NCBI GenBank assembly: GCA_032622095.1
Contig: CP136064.1
Coordinates: 247,351,827-247,415,826, forward strand
Length of the DNA stretch: 64,000 bases
Origin: Siphonodentalium dalli
Taxonomy: Eukaryota > Mollusca > Scaphopoda > Gadilida > Siphonodentaliidae
Direction of reading: 5' to 3'
Shown here one piece after another: positions 11,906-22,740 of the stretch. Each line of letters begins with the position of its first letter. The stretch's first letter is position 1. Both the position numbers and the translations under genes were made by a program. The notes beneath the pieces are model-generated. The model was given only the letters and a program-made list of their open reading frames with translations, did not search any database and had not been told where the DNA came from.

Positions 11906-11961
11906 TCGCGAATATAAGAGAATTCACTGGCACAGGATAGGTAATGCTGCACCAGCGCAGC
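11906..11961. repeat. MITE-end fragment joined to one 37-bp-array unit
   Basis: Bases 11908-11938 resemble the inner right end of the 5.5-7.0 kb transposon (AATATAAGAGAAT, CACTGGCACAGG). Three bases later, 11942-11961 reads TAATGCTGCACCAGCGCAGC, which is identical to the core of the 37-bp array at 53.1-56.2 kb. Only one unit is present here. Confidence 0.7.
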
Positions 11962-12480
11962 ATTGGATTAAATGTAAAAGGTGACCAGGAAATTGAATAC
12001 TTGGGTTAATAGAGCCAATTTAAGTTTACAATGATAATGTATCAAATTCTACCAACAACACAGCCATTACGATAAGACACCTCACTGCTGACCTATTAAT
12101 ATCAATTATATAGCAGAGCTGTCAACTAATCACTGGTTTTGTTTATGCTGAACCTTGGCATCTCTATTAAACCTATAACGTTTATAATGACCTGATACCA
12201 TATGTAGAGCGATATACTCAGCTGTGCAAAGCAGCAAAGATTTTCTAGTCCACTGTTAATAACATGTCGTGTGTTTTGTTGAAACATTTTTATATTAGAT
12301 ACCATAGCTTTCTTTATCTGGACCGATTTAAACCAAATTTGGTGTGAGGACTCGGGGTACCCTTGGCGGAGTTATACACATTTACTGTCTGTGTAGTGCA
12401 TAGCAACGGTTGTCATGGACATTATGATAGGAATCAAGGTCACAAGTCTTTGTAATTGATCCTATGTCACAAATATGCAA
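11962..12480. other. No gene seen
   Basis: AT-rich sequence. The stretch 12300-12430 has the style of a dispersed invertebrate repeat (GGACCGATTTAAACCAAATT) but I see no second copy in this window. Confidence 0.45.
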
Positions 12481-12483
12481 TTC

Positions 12484-12720
12484 ACAGCAATTAAAGCTGA
12501 ATGAAATACTGTAATGCATTCTTATATGAGCATGTTTATACTTTCGGGTAGTTGCCTAACAACCGTTGCTGAGCAGGGCCAAATCTCGATGGGGTCCATT
12601 CTGAAAATGATCAGTAAGGTGCAAGGAACATATGGAAGTGTCATGCTTTTATCAATATTTGTGCAATTCTTACATTTCCATGCATCAAGCGCCTGGACTA
12701 CACAGAAGCATGATATATTG
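12484..12720 (+). repeat. Dispersed repeat, second copy of the 2.4-kb family
   Basis: The ordered phrases shared with 2430-2625 are described in that entry. The flanking sequence differs, so this is an independent copy. Frames on both strands (84 and 73 aa) overlap it and have no domain. Confidence 0.6.
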
Positions 12721-13417
12721 GGAAATAACCGATTTTCACCCATTTTGGAAAATGGTCACCAAGTTTAAAGGCCTATATCTCGTGAATGAAATGTCTGTTT
12801 CAACAATAACGAAGTTATCCATGTAGCATACACGATACAGATGCTTTAGGAGCAAAGATAACGCATTCAAAACTGATGTATAAAATCAGTGGGTAGAAAA
12901 TGTATGACCCGATATGAAAAAAGCTAATATTTTGGTGAATAACCTTTACCGTTGTGTATGACCTTGACCTCTAGAGGTAAAATCCCCCGTGTCAAAAGAA
13001 AGCACACCAAGGGTGTCACCCCATATTAGTGTAAAGATAGAGTTACTGCATTAAACTTTCTAGTAGTAGACCATTATAAGCATATTTTTTACACTGGCCA
13101 AAAACACCCTTCGTTGCCATGGAAACACAAATTTTGCACACTAAGCTACGCTGCCACAGTTCGCCCCAGCACTCAGATTAATTTCAGAATATAAATGTTG
13201 ATAGAATTTGCCCACCAAAATAGTACCATTCTCGGTCCTGGCTCATGGATTAAATGTTATCACGACTGGTCACATGGGCGTGTATAAGGAGTTGGTACGT
13301 TCCACTTCACATCTCACAATTTCACCCAGTGTCTGTGAACCCAGATTCAATAGCAATTAAAATTCTATTGAACGGCGTCCTACATAATATGACCCCTTCA
13401 TTTCACTCTTTTCATCA
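12721..13417. other. No gene seen
   Basis: Nothing beyond AT-rich single-copy-looking sequence up to the left target duplication of the foldback element. Confidence 0.5.
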
Positions 13418-13860
13418 AAACTATTCGGTGTGACTAATTACCGCCCGGGGACCGCCCGGGACCGCCCGGGGACCGTCCGGGGACCGCCCGGGACCGCCCG
13501 GGCGGCCCAACGAGCCCGTGGACACAATATCTCGACGGTATAACGTAGCGACATGCCACCTGAGGGCAACATAGAACAATTTACTCGCTCGCTCGTCTCC
13601 GGCCGGTCATATTAACCCCACAAATGCCGATATTGGCTAAAAGAGCCTGGGTGATTACTGGTGTCTTCGTGTGTGTTCAGACAGATTATTTTGGTGATTC
13701 TCGGTAGGGCAATAAGTGCAATACACCTGAGTGTTAATTCCATGTATTGATTCGTTGACGCGTCCACGGCCGATGTTATTAACCCCTCAAATTCCGGTAA
13801 AATAGTGTATAAACAAAAGAACCTTGGAACCGCCCGGGACCGCCCGGGCGGCCCCATGGG

Positions 13861-16270
13861 CCCGTGGACACTATATATCGACGTTATAACATAGCGACAT
13901 ACCCCACGAGGTCAACATACAAAATGTTACTCCCTCGCTCGACCCCGGCCGGCGTTATTAACCCCTCAAAATCCGATAAAATGGTAAATAGACAAAAAGA
14001 ACATTAGGACCGCCCGGGACCGCCCGGGTGGCCCCACGTGCCCGTGGACACAATATCTCGACGTTATAACGTAGAGACATACCCCATGAGGTCAACCTAG
14101 AAAATGTTACTCGCTCGCTCGACCCCGGCCGGTGTTATTAACCCCTCAAAATCCAACAAAATGGTATATAGACAAAAAGAACATTGGGACCGCCCGGGAC
14201 CGCCCGGGTGGCCCCACGTACCCGTGGACACAATATCTCGATGTTATAACGTAGCGACATACCCCATGAGGTCAACCTAGAAAATGTTACTCGCTCGCTC
14301 GACCCCGGCCGGTGTTATTAACCCCCCAAAATCCAACAACATGGTTTATAAACAAAAATAACATTGGGACCGCCCGGGACCGCCCCGGAGGCCCCATGGG
14401 CCCGTGGACACTATATATCGACGTTATAACGTAGCGACATACCCCACGAGGTCAACCTACAAAATGGTACTCGCTCGCTCGACTCCGGCCGGTGTTATTA
14501 ACCCCTCAACATCCGATAAAATGGTATATAAACAAAAATAACATTGGGACCGCCCGGGACCGCCCGGGAGGCCCCATGGGCTCGTGGACACTATATCTCG
14601 ACGTTATAACGTAGCGACATACCCCACGAGGTCAACCTACAAAATGGTACTCGCTCGCTCGACTCCGGTCGGTGTTATTAACCCCTCAACATCCGATAAA
14701 ATGGTATATAAACAATAAGAACATTGGGACCGCCCGGGACCGCCCGGGAGGCCCCATGGGCTCGTGGACACTATATCTCGACGTTATAACGTAGCGACAT
14801 ACCCCACGAGGTCAACCTACAAAATGGTACTCGCTCGCTCGACTCCGGTCGGTGTTATTAACCCCTCAACATCCGATAAAATGGTATATAAACAATAAGA
14901 ACATTGGGACCGCCCGGGACCGCCCGGGAGGCCCCATGGGCTCGTGGACACTATATCTCGACGGTATAACGTAGCGACATACCCCACGAGGTCAACCTAC
15001 AAAATGGTACTCGCTCGCTCGACTCCGGCCGGTGTTATTAACCCCTCAACATCCGATAAAATGGTATATAAACAAAAAGAACATTGGGACCGCCCGGGAC
15101 CGCCCGGGACCGCCCGGGAGGCCCCATGGGCCCGTGGACCCTATATCTCGACGTTATAAAGTAGCGACATACCCCATGAGGTCAACCTAGAAAATGTTAC
15201 TCGCTCGCTCGACCCCGGCCGGTGTTATTAACCCCTCAAAAGCCGATAAAATGGTATATAAACAATAAGAACATTGGGACCGCCCGGGACCGCCCGGGAG
15301 GCCCCATGGGCCCGTGGACACTATATCTCGACGTTATAACGTAGCGACATACCCCACGAGATCAACCTACAAAATGGTACTCGCTCGCTCGACTCCGGCC
15401 GGTGTTATTAACCCCTCAACATCCGATAAAATGGTATATAAACAATAAGAACATTGGGACCGCCCGGGACCGCCCGGGAGGCCCCATGGGCTCGTGGACA
15501 CTATATCTCGACGGTATAACGTAGCGACATACCCCACGAGGTCAACCTACAAAATGGTACTCGCTCGCTCGACTCCGGCCGGTGTTATTAACCCCTCAAC
15601 ATCCGATAAAATGGTATATAAACAAAAAGAACATTGGGACCGCCCGGGACCGCCCGGGACCGCCCGGGAGGCCCCATGAGCCCGTGGACACTATATCTCG
15701 ACGTTATAAAGTAGCGACATACCCCATGAGGTCAACCTAGAAAATGTTACTCGCTCGCTCGACCCCGGCCGGTGTTATTAACCCCTCAAAAGCCGATAAA
15801 ATGGTATATAAACAATAAGAACATTGGGACCGCCCGGGACCGCCCGGGAGGCCCCATGGGCCCGTGGACACTATATCTCGACGTTATAACGTAGCGACAT
15901 ACCCCACGAGATCAACCTACAAAATGGTACTCGCTCGCTCGACTCCGGCCGGTGTTATTAACCCCTCAACATCCGATAAAATGGTATATAAACAAAAAGA
16001 ACATTGGGACCGCCCGGGACCGCCCGGGAGGCCCCATGGGCCCGTGGACACTATATCTCGACGTTATAACGTAGCGACATACCCCACGAGGTCAACCTAC
16101 AAAATGGTATTCGCTCGCTCGACCCCGACCGGTGTTATTAACCCCCCAACATCCGATAAAATGGTATATAAACAAAAAGAACATTGGGACCGCCCGGGAC
16201 CGCCCGGGAGGCCCCATGGGCCCGTGGACACTATATCTCGACATTATAACGTAGCGACATACCCCACGAG
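13861..16270 (+). repeat. Left arm array, 180-bp units, 13 full copies
   Basis: The phrase CCGTGGACA recurs at 13861, 14041, 14221, 14401, 14581, 14761, 14941, 15131, 15311, 15491, 15681, 15861, 16041 and 16221. Most steps are exactly 180 bp; two are 190 bp because of one extra ACCGCCCGGG decamer. The block 14941-15490 is repeated at 15491-16040, giving a 550-bp higher-order period. The unit is 60 codons long, which keeps frames of 60-137 aa open; these are not genes. Confidence 0.92.
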
Positions 16271-17500
16271 CGAGTAACATTTTCTAGGTTGACCTCATGG
16301 GGTATGTCGCTACGTTATAACGTCGAGATATTGTGTCCACGGGCACGTGGGGCCACCCGGGCCGTCCCGGGCGGTCCTAATGTTCTTTTTGTCTATTTAC
16401 CATTTTATCGGATTTTGAGGGGTTAATAACGCCGGCCGGGGTCGAGCGAGGGAGTAACATTTTGTAGGTTGACCTCGTGGGGTATGTCGCTATGTTATAA
16501 CGTCGAGATATAGTGTCCACGGGCCCATGGTGCCTCCCGGGCGGTTTCGGGCGGTCCCAATGTTCTTTTTGTTTATATACCATTTTATCGGATTTTGAGG
16601 GGTTAATAACACCGGCCGGAGTCGAGCGAGCGAGTAACATTTTGTAGGTTGACCTCGTGGGGTATGTCGCTACGTTATAACGTCGAGATATTGTGTCCAC
16701 GGGCACGTGGGGCCACCCGGGCGGTCCCGGGCGGTCCCAATGTTCTTTTTGTCTATATACCATTTTGCCGGTTTTTAGGGGTTAATAACACCGGCCGGGG
16801 TCGAGCGAGCGAGTACCATTTTCTAGGTTGACCTCATGGGGTATGTCGCTACGTTATAACGTCGATATATAGTGTACACGAGCCCATGGGGCCTCCCGGG
16901 CGGTCCCGGGCGGTCCCAATGTTCTTTTTGTTTATATACCATTTTATCGGATTTTGAGGGGTTAATAACACCGGCCGGAGTCGAGCGAGCGAGTAACATT
17001 TTGTAGGTTGACCTCGTGGGGTATGTCGCTACGTTATAACGTCGAGATATTGTGTCCACGGTCACGTGGGGCCACCCGGGCGGTCCCGGGCGGTCCCAAT
17101 GTTATTTTTGTTTATAAACCATTTTGTTGGATTTTGAGGGGTTAATAACACCGGCCGGGGTCGAGCGAGCGAGTAACATTTTCTAGGTTGACCTCATGGG
17201 GTATGTCGCTACGTTATAACGTCGAGATATTGTGTCCACGGGCACGTGGGTCCACCCGGGCGGTCCCGGGCGGTCCCAATGTTCTTTTTGTCTATATACC
17301 ATTTTGTCGGATTTTGAGGGGTTAATAACGCCGGCCGGGGTCGAGCGAGGGAGTAACATTTTGTAGGTTGACCTCGTGGGGTATGTCGCTATGTTATAAC
17401 TTCGAGATATAGTGTCCACGGGCCCATGGGGCCGCCCGGGCGGTCACGGACGGTTCCAAGGTTCTTTTGTTTATACACTATTTTACCGGAATTTGAGGGG
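16271..17500 (-). repeat. Right arm array, inverted 180-bp units, 7 copies
   Basis: The reverse-complement phrase TGTCCACGG recurs at 180-bp steps from about 16335 to 17415, then the terminal domain follows. Orientation flips at 16270/16271, where the sequence reads CCACGAG then CGAGTAAC. The 17 bases before the flip pair with 16294-16310 around a 23-nt loop with one mismatch. Minus-strand frames of 78-128 aa here are carried by the 60-codon unit. Confidence 0.9.
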
Positions 17501-17843
17501 TTAATAACATCGGCCGTGGACGCGTCAACGAGTCAATACATGGAATTAACACTCAGGTGTATTGCACTTATTGCACTACCGAGAATCACCAAAATAATCT
17601 GTCTGAACACACACGAAGACACCAGTAATCACCCAGGCTCTTTTAGCCAATATCGGCATTTGTGGGGTTAATATGACCGGCCGGAGACGAGCGAGCGAGT
17701 AAATTTTTCTATGTTGCCCTCAGGTGGCATGTCGCTACGTTATACCGTCGAGATATTGTGTCCACGGGCTCGTTGGGCCGCCCGGGCGGTCCCGGGCGGT
17801 CCCGGGCGGTCCCCGGGCGGTAATTAGTCACACCCAAACTATT

Positions 17844-18800
17844 AGCTAATCGACATCATTCTATAGCTTTGGTCGGGGTGTACGCATTTATATTGCATGG
17901 TACCTTGTCTGTTTGAACATTTCATGTGTATGTTCTCGAATCCCACAACACGCCACATGCAGAGACTTGGCGATATTGGGTTAGGATGTGCGTATTTATA
18001 TTGCACGGGGCACTGTCAGGCATGTCCGTGGCGACATGTGGTTGGGGTATAAATGTTAGAGTGACATACAAATCAGTTGGAAGGTTTACAAACCAAGTGG
18101 ACATTAAGGAAGTTCCAATAGATGGTAATCTTCACGCCCCAGTTGACGAGGGAGGTTATGTCTGACTGAAGGGACGTGAGGCAGGGACGTGGCTAGAGGG
18201 TCTACGATGGGGCGGGGATCCAATTGTTTGAATATCTAAAAATTTATTCTCTATCACGCTATCGTTTACATGTAAATATCAATCTACCCTCTCTAGCCGG
18301 ATGTCTCCACTGTTGAAACTAAAATTTGGATAATTTGTATTATGTAATTTAACTTGATTTAATTAGAAGCTTGAAATTTTAATGAAAACCAATCGAATTA
18401 TTAACTCCAAATCTCCATGTAAACATTACAAATAATCAACGTACATCACAAAAGCACCCTTTTCCTACCAAATAGCTACTGATGGTAGACTGAGATTGGT
18501 ACCACATATCACACATCTAAGTGACATGCCCCCATCATCTATACTGGCTGCCAACGGCCATTGTGGATTATGGGCCCATGTTGGCGAAACTGGTCACAGC
18601 GTAAGACTCGGAAGTAAATCAGCCATATTTTACTCCTTTGAAACATGTGAGAAATGATAATATACTCTGTTGACCCCCTCCCTTCCCACCCCGCCCACAC
18701 ATCCCACCCACCTTGTCCTGTATTAATTTCAACTGCACCTCTTGTACATAAGCACTGAACCTCATGATATACGTTGATAAAATTATACCTGTACATATTA
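17844..18800. other. No gene seen
   Basis: AT-rich sequence. A 79-aa plus frame at 17926-18165 and overlapping minus frames show no domain or splice context that I can support. Confidence 0.45.
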
Positions 18801-18910
18801 CCATACGGGCCCTGCCTTAGTAAGTTGAACTTTTGCAGGCTCCTGTATGTACATTGTTATTATTATTATGAAAATGGGTATCAAATAAACTCTATTGAAT
18901 CTTGAATTAC
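18801..18910 (+). repeat. Probable LINE 3' tail remnant
   Basis: GGGCCCTGCC is followed by TGCAGGCTCCTGTATGTACA, a short ATT run, and a tail reading AAATAAACTCTATTGAATCT. The order resembles other LINE 3' tails in the window. No coding sequence is attached. Confidence 0.4.
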
Positions 18911-20340
18911 TGAACGCCCATTGAACTGGACCGAAATCTCCAAGTTCCATTTTAACCCCTCTCTCTCGGGTTGAAATGTTCCAACATATACCCTCAATTT
19001 AACAACACCTATGGACGCTCTACAGCCCACATCTTTCATCAGATTAATCCCGCCAGCCATTTTGATTTGATTTGACTCTTTGCAGCACTAATTCCTTTCT
19101 CGCTCCCTAGAACCAAAATCTTTCATTCAATAGATTTAATTTAAAATACACTATTTCCGGGTAAACTTCTTTTAACCAGTCTAAATATCTTGAAAACATC
19201 TTGACGACAAAACAAACTAAGACTTTCCGAAGACAACTATTACTTTCTGACCACAGATAAAGAGTGAAAAGCCCATTATGAAAGCCCGCGAAAGTAAATT
19301 TACATTTGACTATTTGGGCGCGGCTGTGTGTCCTCCAATCAACGACGAGCTTACCTGTGCTAATTAAAGCGACGTTACTATAGCGTTAGCTTGGGCTGAA
19401 GTGACGAAGTAATACGACAGGGACGGTATGAAAATAAAACCCACATACAGAATAAAACGTACACATGGTGATTATATGGTGTAAAAATCAGACAGGGAAA
19501 CTATAACTTTCCGGAGATAAATATATTTCCAAGTGGGGAGGGTGCAAATATTTAATTCAATTATATTTTCCTTTCCTTTCAGGGGAAGGGGTATGTCTTA
19601 AATTTACAACCAAAATTAGACTGAATGTATAGGACAACATCCTACTTGTTGTATATTTTACAGTTAACTTTGTAGCTGGAAAATTAAACTATTGTAATGA
19701 TTACAACCTATTCTCCAATCTTAAATTTCAAATTATTTTTCTGGCATGGAATCGCGGTCACGTTGGTGTATAGGATATTCGCGGGAAGAGTCTGCCCAAG
19801 CTCATCTCTACCCTGTGAACCAGATTGTATTTCCGAGTCCGGAAAACTATATTTGCACCACATTGGGCTGAAATTCTGCAATGGTTACTCAAAAACTGTT
19901 ATAAATCTCCAACCCAACTATTCATACCGATCAAAATTTTTCCACTGATTCAATCATATGTGGGATCATCATGAAGTTTGGAAAGAAGATTATGGTGATG
20001 TACCCCAACCCCCAATCGACACGTCCCTGCATGACATTCCCAATTGTTGAGTATTTTGGTGAGAATCGTACCTGTCACAGCGTTTCTGTGGAAACCATGT
20101 AATTGTCTTCTCTGTTTATGACCCTCATCCGTATACGAAATTTGAATGCAAATTCCAACAACACGGGCCATAACTTTGATGAAAATTGGCGGGCGGAACC
20201 CAACTTCGAAGTTGACCTGTATTTATAAACTCACAAACTAAATTTCAGCATATATGTAAACGCATGTATTACAAATATAAACGAGTCAGTGCATAGGTAT
20301 TTAAGAACAATATACCGGGATATGCAATGTAGGTAAGTTA
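18911..20340. other. No gene seen
   Basis: Mostly unremarkable sequence. The part 19960-20200 has the style of a dispersed repeat (ATCATGAAGTTTGG, GGGCCATAACTTTGATG). Frames of 73-83 aa on both strands have no recognisable domain. Confidence 0.45.
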
Positions 20341-20360
20341 CATATTATTTAAAAAAAAAT

Positions 20361-20412
20361 AAATATATATATATATATACAAAGAAACACATTACTAATT
20401 CAATATATATAT
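20361..20412. repeat. AT dinucleotide tracts
   Basis: Two short runs of alternating A and T lie near 20363-20379 and 20404-20412, separated by single-copy-looking sequence. Confidence 0.8.
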
Positions 20413-20652
20413 ATTTCTGTATTGCCTCCATCTGGGGAGAGTATATTATATACAACATTATTTACAAACACAGATAGCATGAATGTCACAAAGTAAAATG
20501 CCGACATCTACTTGTTCACGACATAGCAGAAACCCTTTCCTGTAGTTTATTTTAAAACATACATACAGTGTATGCTGTACATTTTTAATATTATGGTTGA
20601 TATTTTCAAAATGCCAGCATTATTAATTGGTTACATGCAGGCATGCTTTCTA

Positions 20653-20758
20653 GACGTTTCGAATATGGTCGTTTCGTACCAGGACGTTTCGTACCATCTG
20701 GTCATTTCGTACCATATTTTTTGGTCGTTTTATACCGCATTGTTTGGTTGTTCGTACC
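20653..20758 (+). repeat. Short tandem repeat, GGTCGTTTCGTACCA type
   Basis: Five to six decayed units of about 16-20 bp carry GACGTTTCG, GGTCGTTTCGTACCA, GGACGTTTCGTACCA and GGTCATTTCGTACCA. Later units are more diverged. The 63-aa plus frame across it reflects the repeat. Confidence 0.75.
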
Positions 20759-22115
20759 TGTAAATTTAGGGTACCCGGTACATGTAGGTATGTAGGGAAA
20801 TATATTTTTTTAATTTTATTTTGATATTTTTTATCCAGCTACGGAAATAATGAACTATCTTGACCGAAATGACATAAGATGCCAACTTGTTTTGTGGGAA
20901 AGTATTACTTGATCAACACAGTGGAAATATAAATTAAGATTGACAAAAGATAAAACTTACGTCATGCTTAAGTATGTTTTTTATCAACAACATTTTCATA
21001 AATGTGGCTATAAACTTGGTACGAAATTGATGTCACTAAGTTTTTATAAGAATTTTACCCATAATACCGGTACTGTATTGTGATGACTACATCCCATCGT
21101 CCGGATGTAACCAGTACACCCAACCTAGCATAACTGATTATTGGAAACAGTAGCTATACCCCAAAATGTGTGGTGATAACCTCTATACATGTATATATAC
21201 AAAAACAAACCCCACCTACTAGTACCATGTCTGTTGATAGTGTTCCTATGTTCCTTAAGTCCCAAACAAGACATACGGCAAGCATTAGATCCACTCTCAT
21301 GAAATTAAAATTGCATAATTCATGCCCATGCACTAATCCACAACCCATCACACAACTGGGTCTTTTGAGACAGCTGTCACTTTTCACAGGGATATGTTAG
21401 ACACGGTTCAAACCTTGTGTTTTGCACACTAATGATCATCAATATTTATGATCATTAGCGGTGAAAAGAGTTACATGTATTGTTAGGGTCGGTCGATGTG
21501 CGGAAACATAGCATCTTTTTTCTTTGGCCTTAGCAAACTCATTTCGTTGTGATTCTTTAAGACTTTCGATGATTCTAGTGGAAAAGTTATTAGGTATGAT
21601 GACATTTCAAAATTATTATATTGAGAATGTCCTCTTTTCATCATGGTTGGCCACATTGAATTTCTTCACAAACCCTACCGATCACAATAATTATTACACG
21701 TATGGATCACCTTGATACATCTTAACAGACTTCAAACCCTACAGACTGGAGTTGATTTTGTTTCAATCACAAAGCTCATAATGTATATGGCACCAGTTAC
21801 TATCGGGTTCCAAATAAACATAAGGGCGTAACAAATATAAAGGGCTGATTCCCCCCCCCCAAATTTTAATAAAAGTACAGGGCATCGGAATAATCATACA
21901 TGGCGGAAATTTCCCCAAAATTATTGCAGTATTGAAATAAAGGTTCATCGTGAAATTATCCCAAATGTTTAACATTTATATTCCACCCTATTCTGCCCTA
22001 CTACTGTATTAGTTTTTATGTTATTACTACATTATAATTGTTATCTTGAACAAAGTATCTTATGCATTGGGATCCAATCGGTAAAAATAAAACATGGCCG
22101 CCAGCCATCTTGGAT
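20759..22115. other. No gene seen
   Basis: AT-rich sequence with a poly-C run near 21851. Frames of 63-77 aa occur on both strands without domain or splice evidence. Confidence 0.45.
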
Positions 22116-22117
22116 TT

Positions 22118-22740
22118 TTAGCTCAACTTTACTTCGTAAAGTTTGAGCTATTGCCATGGCTTGGTATCCGTCGTCTGTGTGTGTGTATGAGGGTGTGTGT
22201 GTGGATATTTTTTTAGCACAGGCTACAGGTCGTACTTTGGTCGGATCATTATGAAATTTGTCATGGGTGTTGACATTGACATGTAGATGGGAACGAGTCA
22301 ATTTTGGGGTCATTCGGCCACAAAGCATGGCCGCCGGTGGCCATCTTGGATTTACTTTTTGCATTACTAAATCCTTTAGCACGGGCTACAGGTTATACCT
22401 TTGGTAGGATCTTTTAAACTTTATGAAATGTGTCATGGATGTTGATATTGACATGTAGATGGGAATGAGTCATTTTGGAGTCATTCGGCAAAAAAACATG
22501 ACCATCGCCGGCCATCTTGGATTTTACTCTCTGCATCATCAAATCATTTAGCACGGGCATCAGATCGTACCTTTGGTTGGATCTTTATGGAGTCATGTTG
22601 GGGTCATTCAGCAAAAAAACATGGCCACTGGCAGCCATCTTGGATTTCAAAATTCAATCCATTAGCACTGGCTAGATGTCATACTGTTCATCTGATCATT
22701 ATGCAATTTGTCATGAATGTTAATAATGAGCCAACAGCCA
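22118..22740 (+). repeat. Dispersed repeat with hairpin head and ~170-bp tandem units
   Basis: The block opens with a near-perfect hairpin, AGCTCAACTTTAC (22118-22130) with GTAAAGTTTGAGCT (22134-22147). Decayed units follow, beginning near 22212, 22379, 22551 and 22664, each with TTAGCAC..GGCT, a GGATCATTATGAAATTTGTC-like phrase, GGTCATTCGGC and GGCCATCTTGGATTT. A shorter relative lies at 52050-52250. The minus frame at 22041-22382 is not a gene. Confidence 0.75.

Larger units (their letters stand above)
13427..17834. mobile_element. Foldback-type transposon built of 180-bp units
   Basis: The two ends are inverted copies: GGTGTGACTAATTACCGCC at 13427 and its reverse complement ending at 17834. 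The perfect 8-bp direct repeat AAACTATT lies at 13418-13425 and 17836-17843, one base outside each end. The left arm (13427-16270) and right arm (16271-17834) consist of the same units in opposite orientation. Both arms carry the same terminal domain of about 430 bp, with runs of the decamer ACCGCCCGGG and a stretch shared by 13625-13775 and 17515-17668. No transposase frame is visible. The layout resembles foldback elements (Drosophila FB, sea urchin TU); an 8-bp duplication also fits hAT and P superfamilies. Family assignment is inference. Confidence 0.85.

Noticed and set aside
14944..17671. Frames of 60-137 aa in the foldback element (MDTISRRYNVATYP type)
   Set aside because: The unit is 60 codons long and the same sequence is read on opposite strands in the two arms; most frames start and end inside repeat units, and none resembles a transposase.
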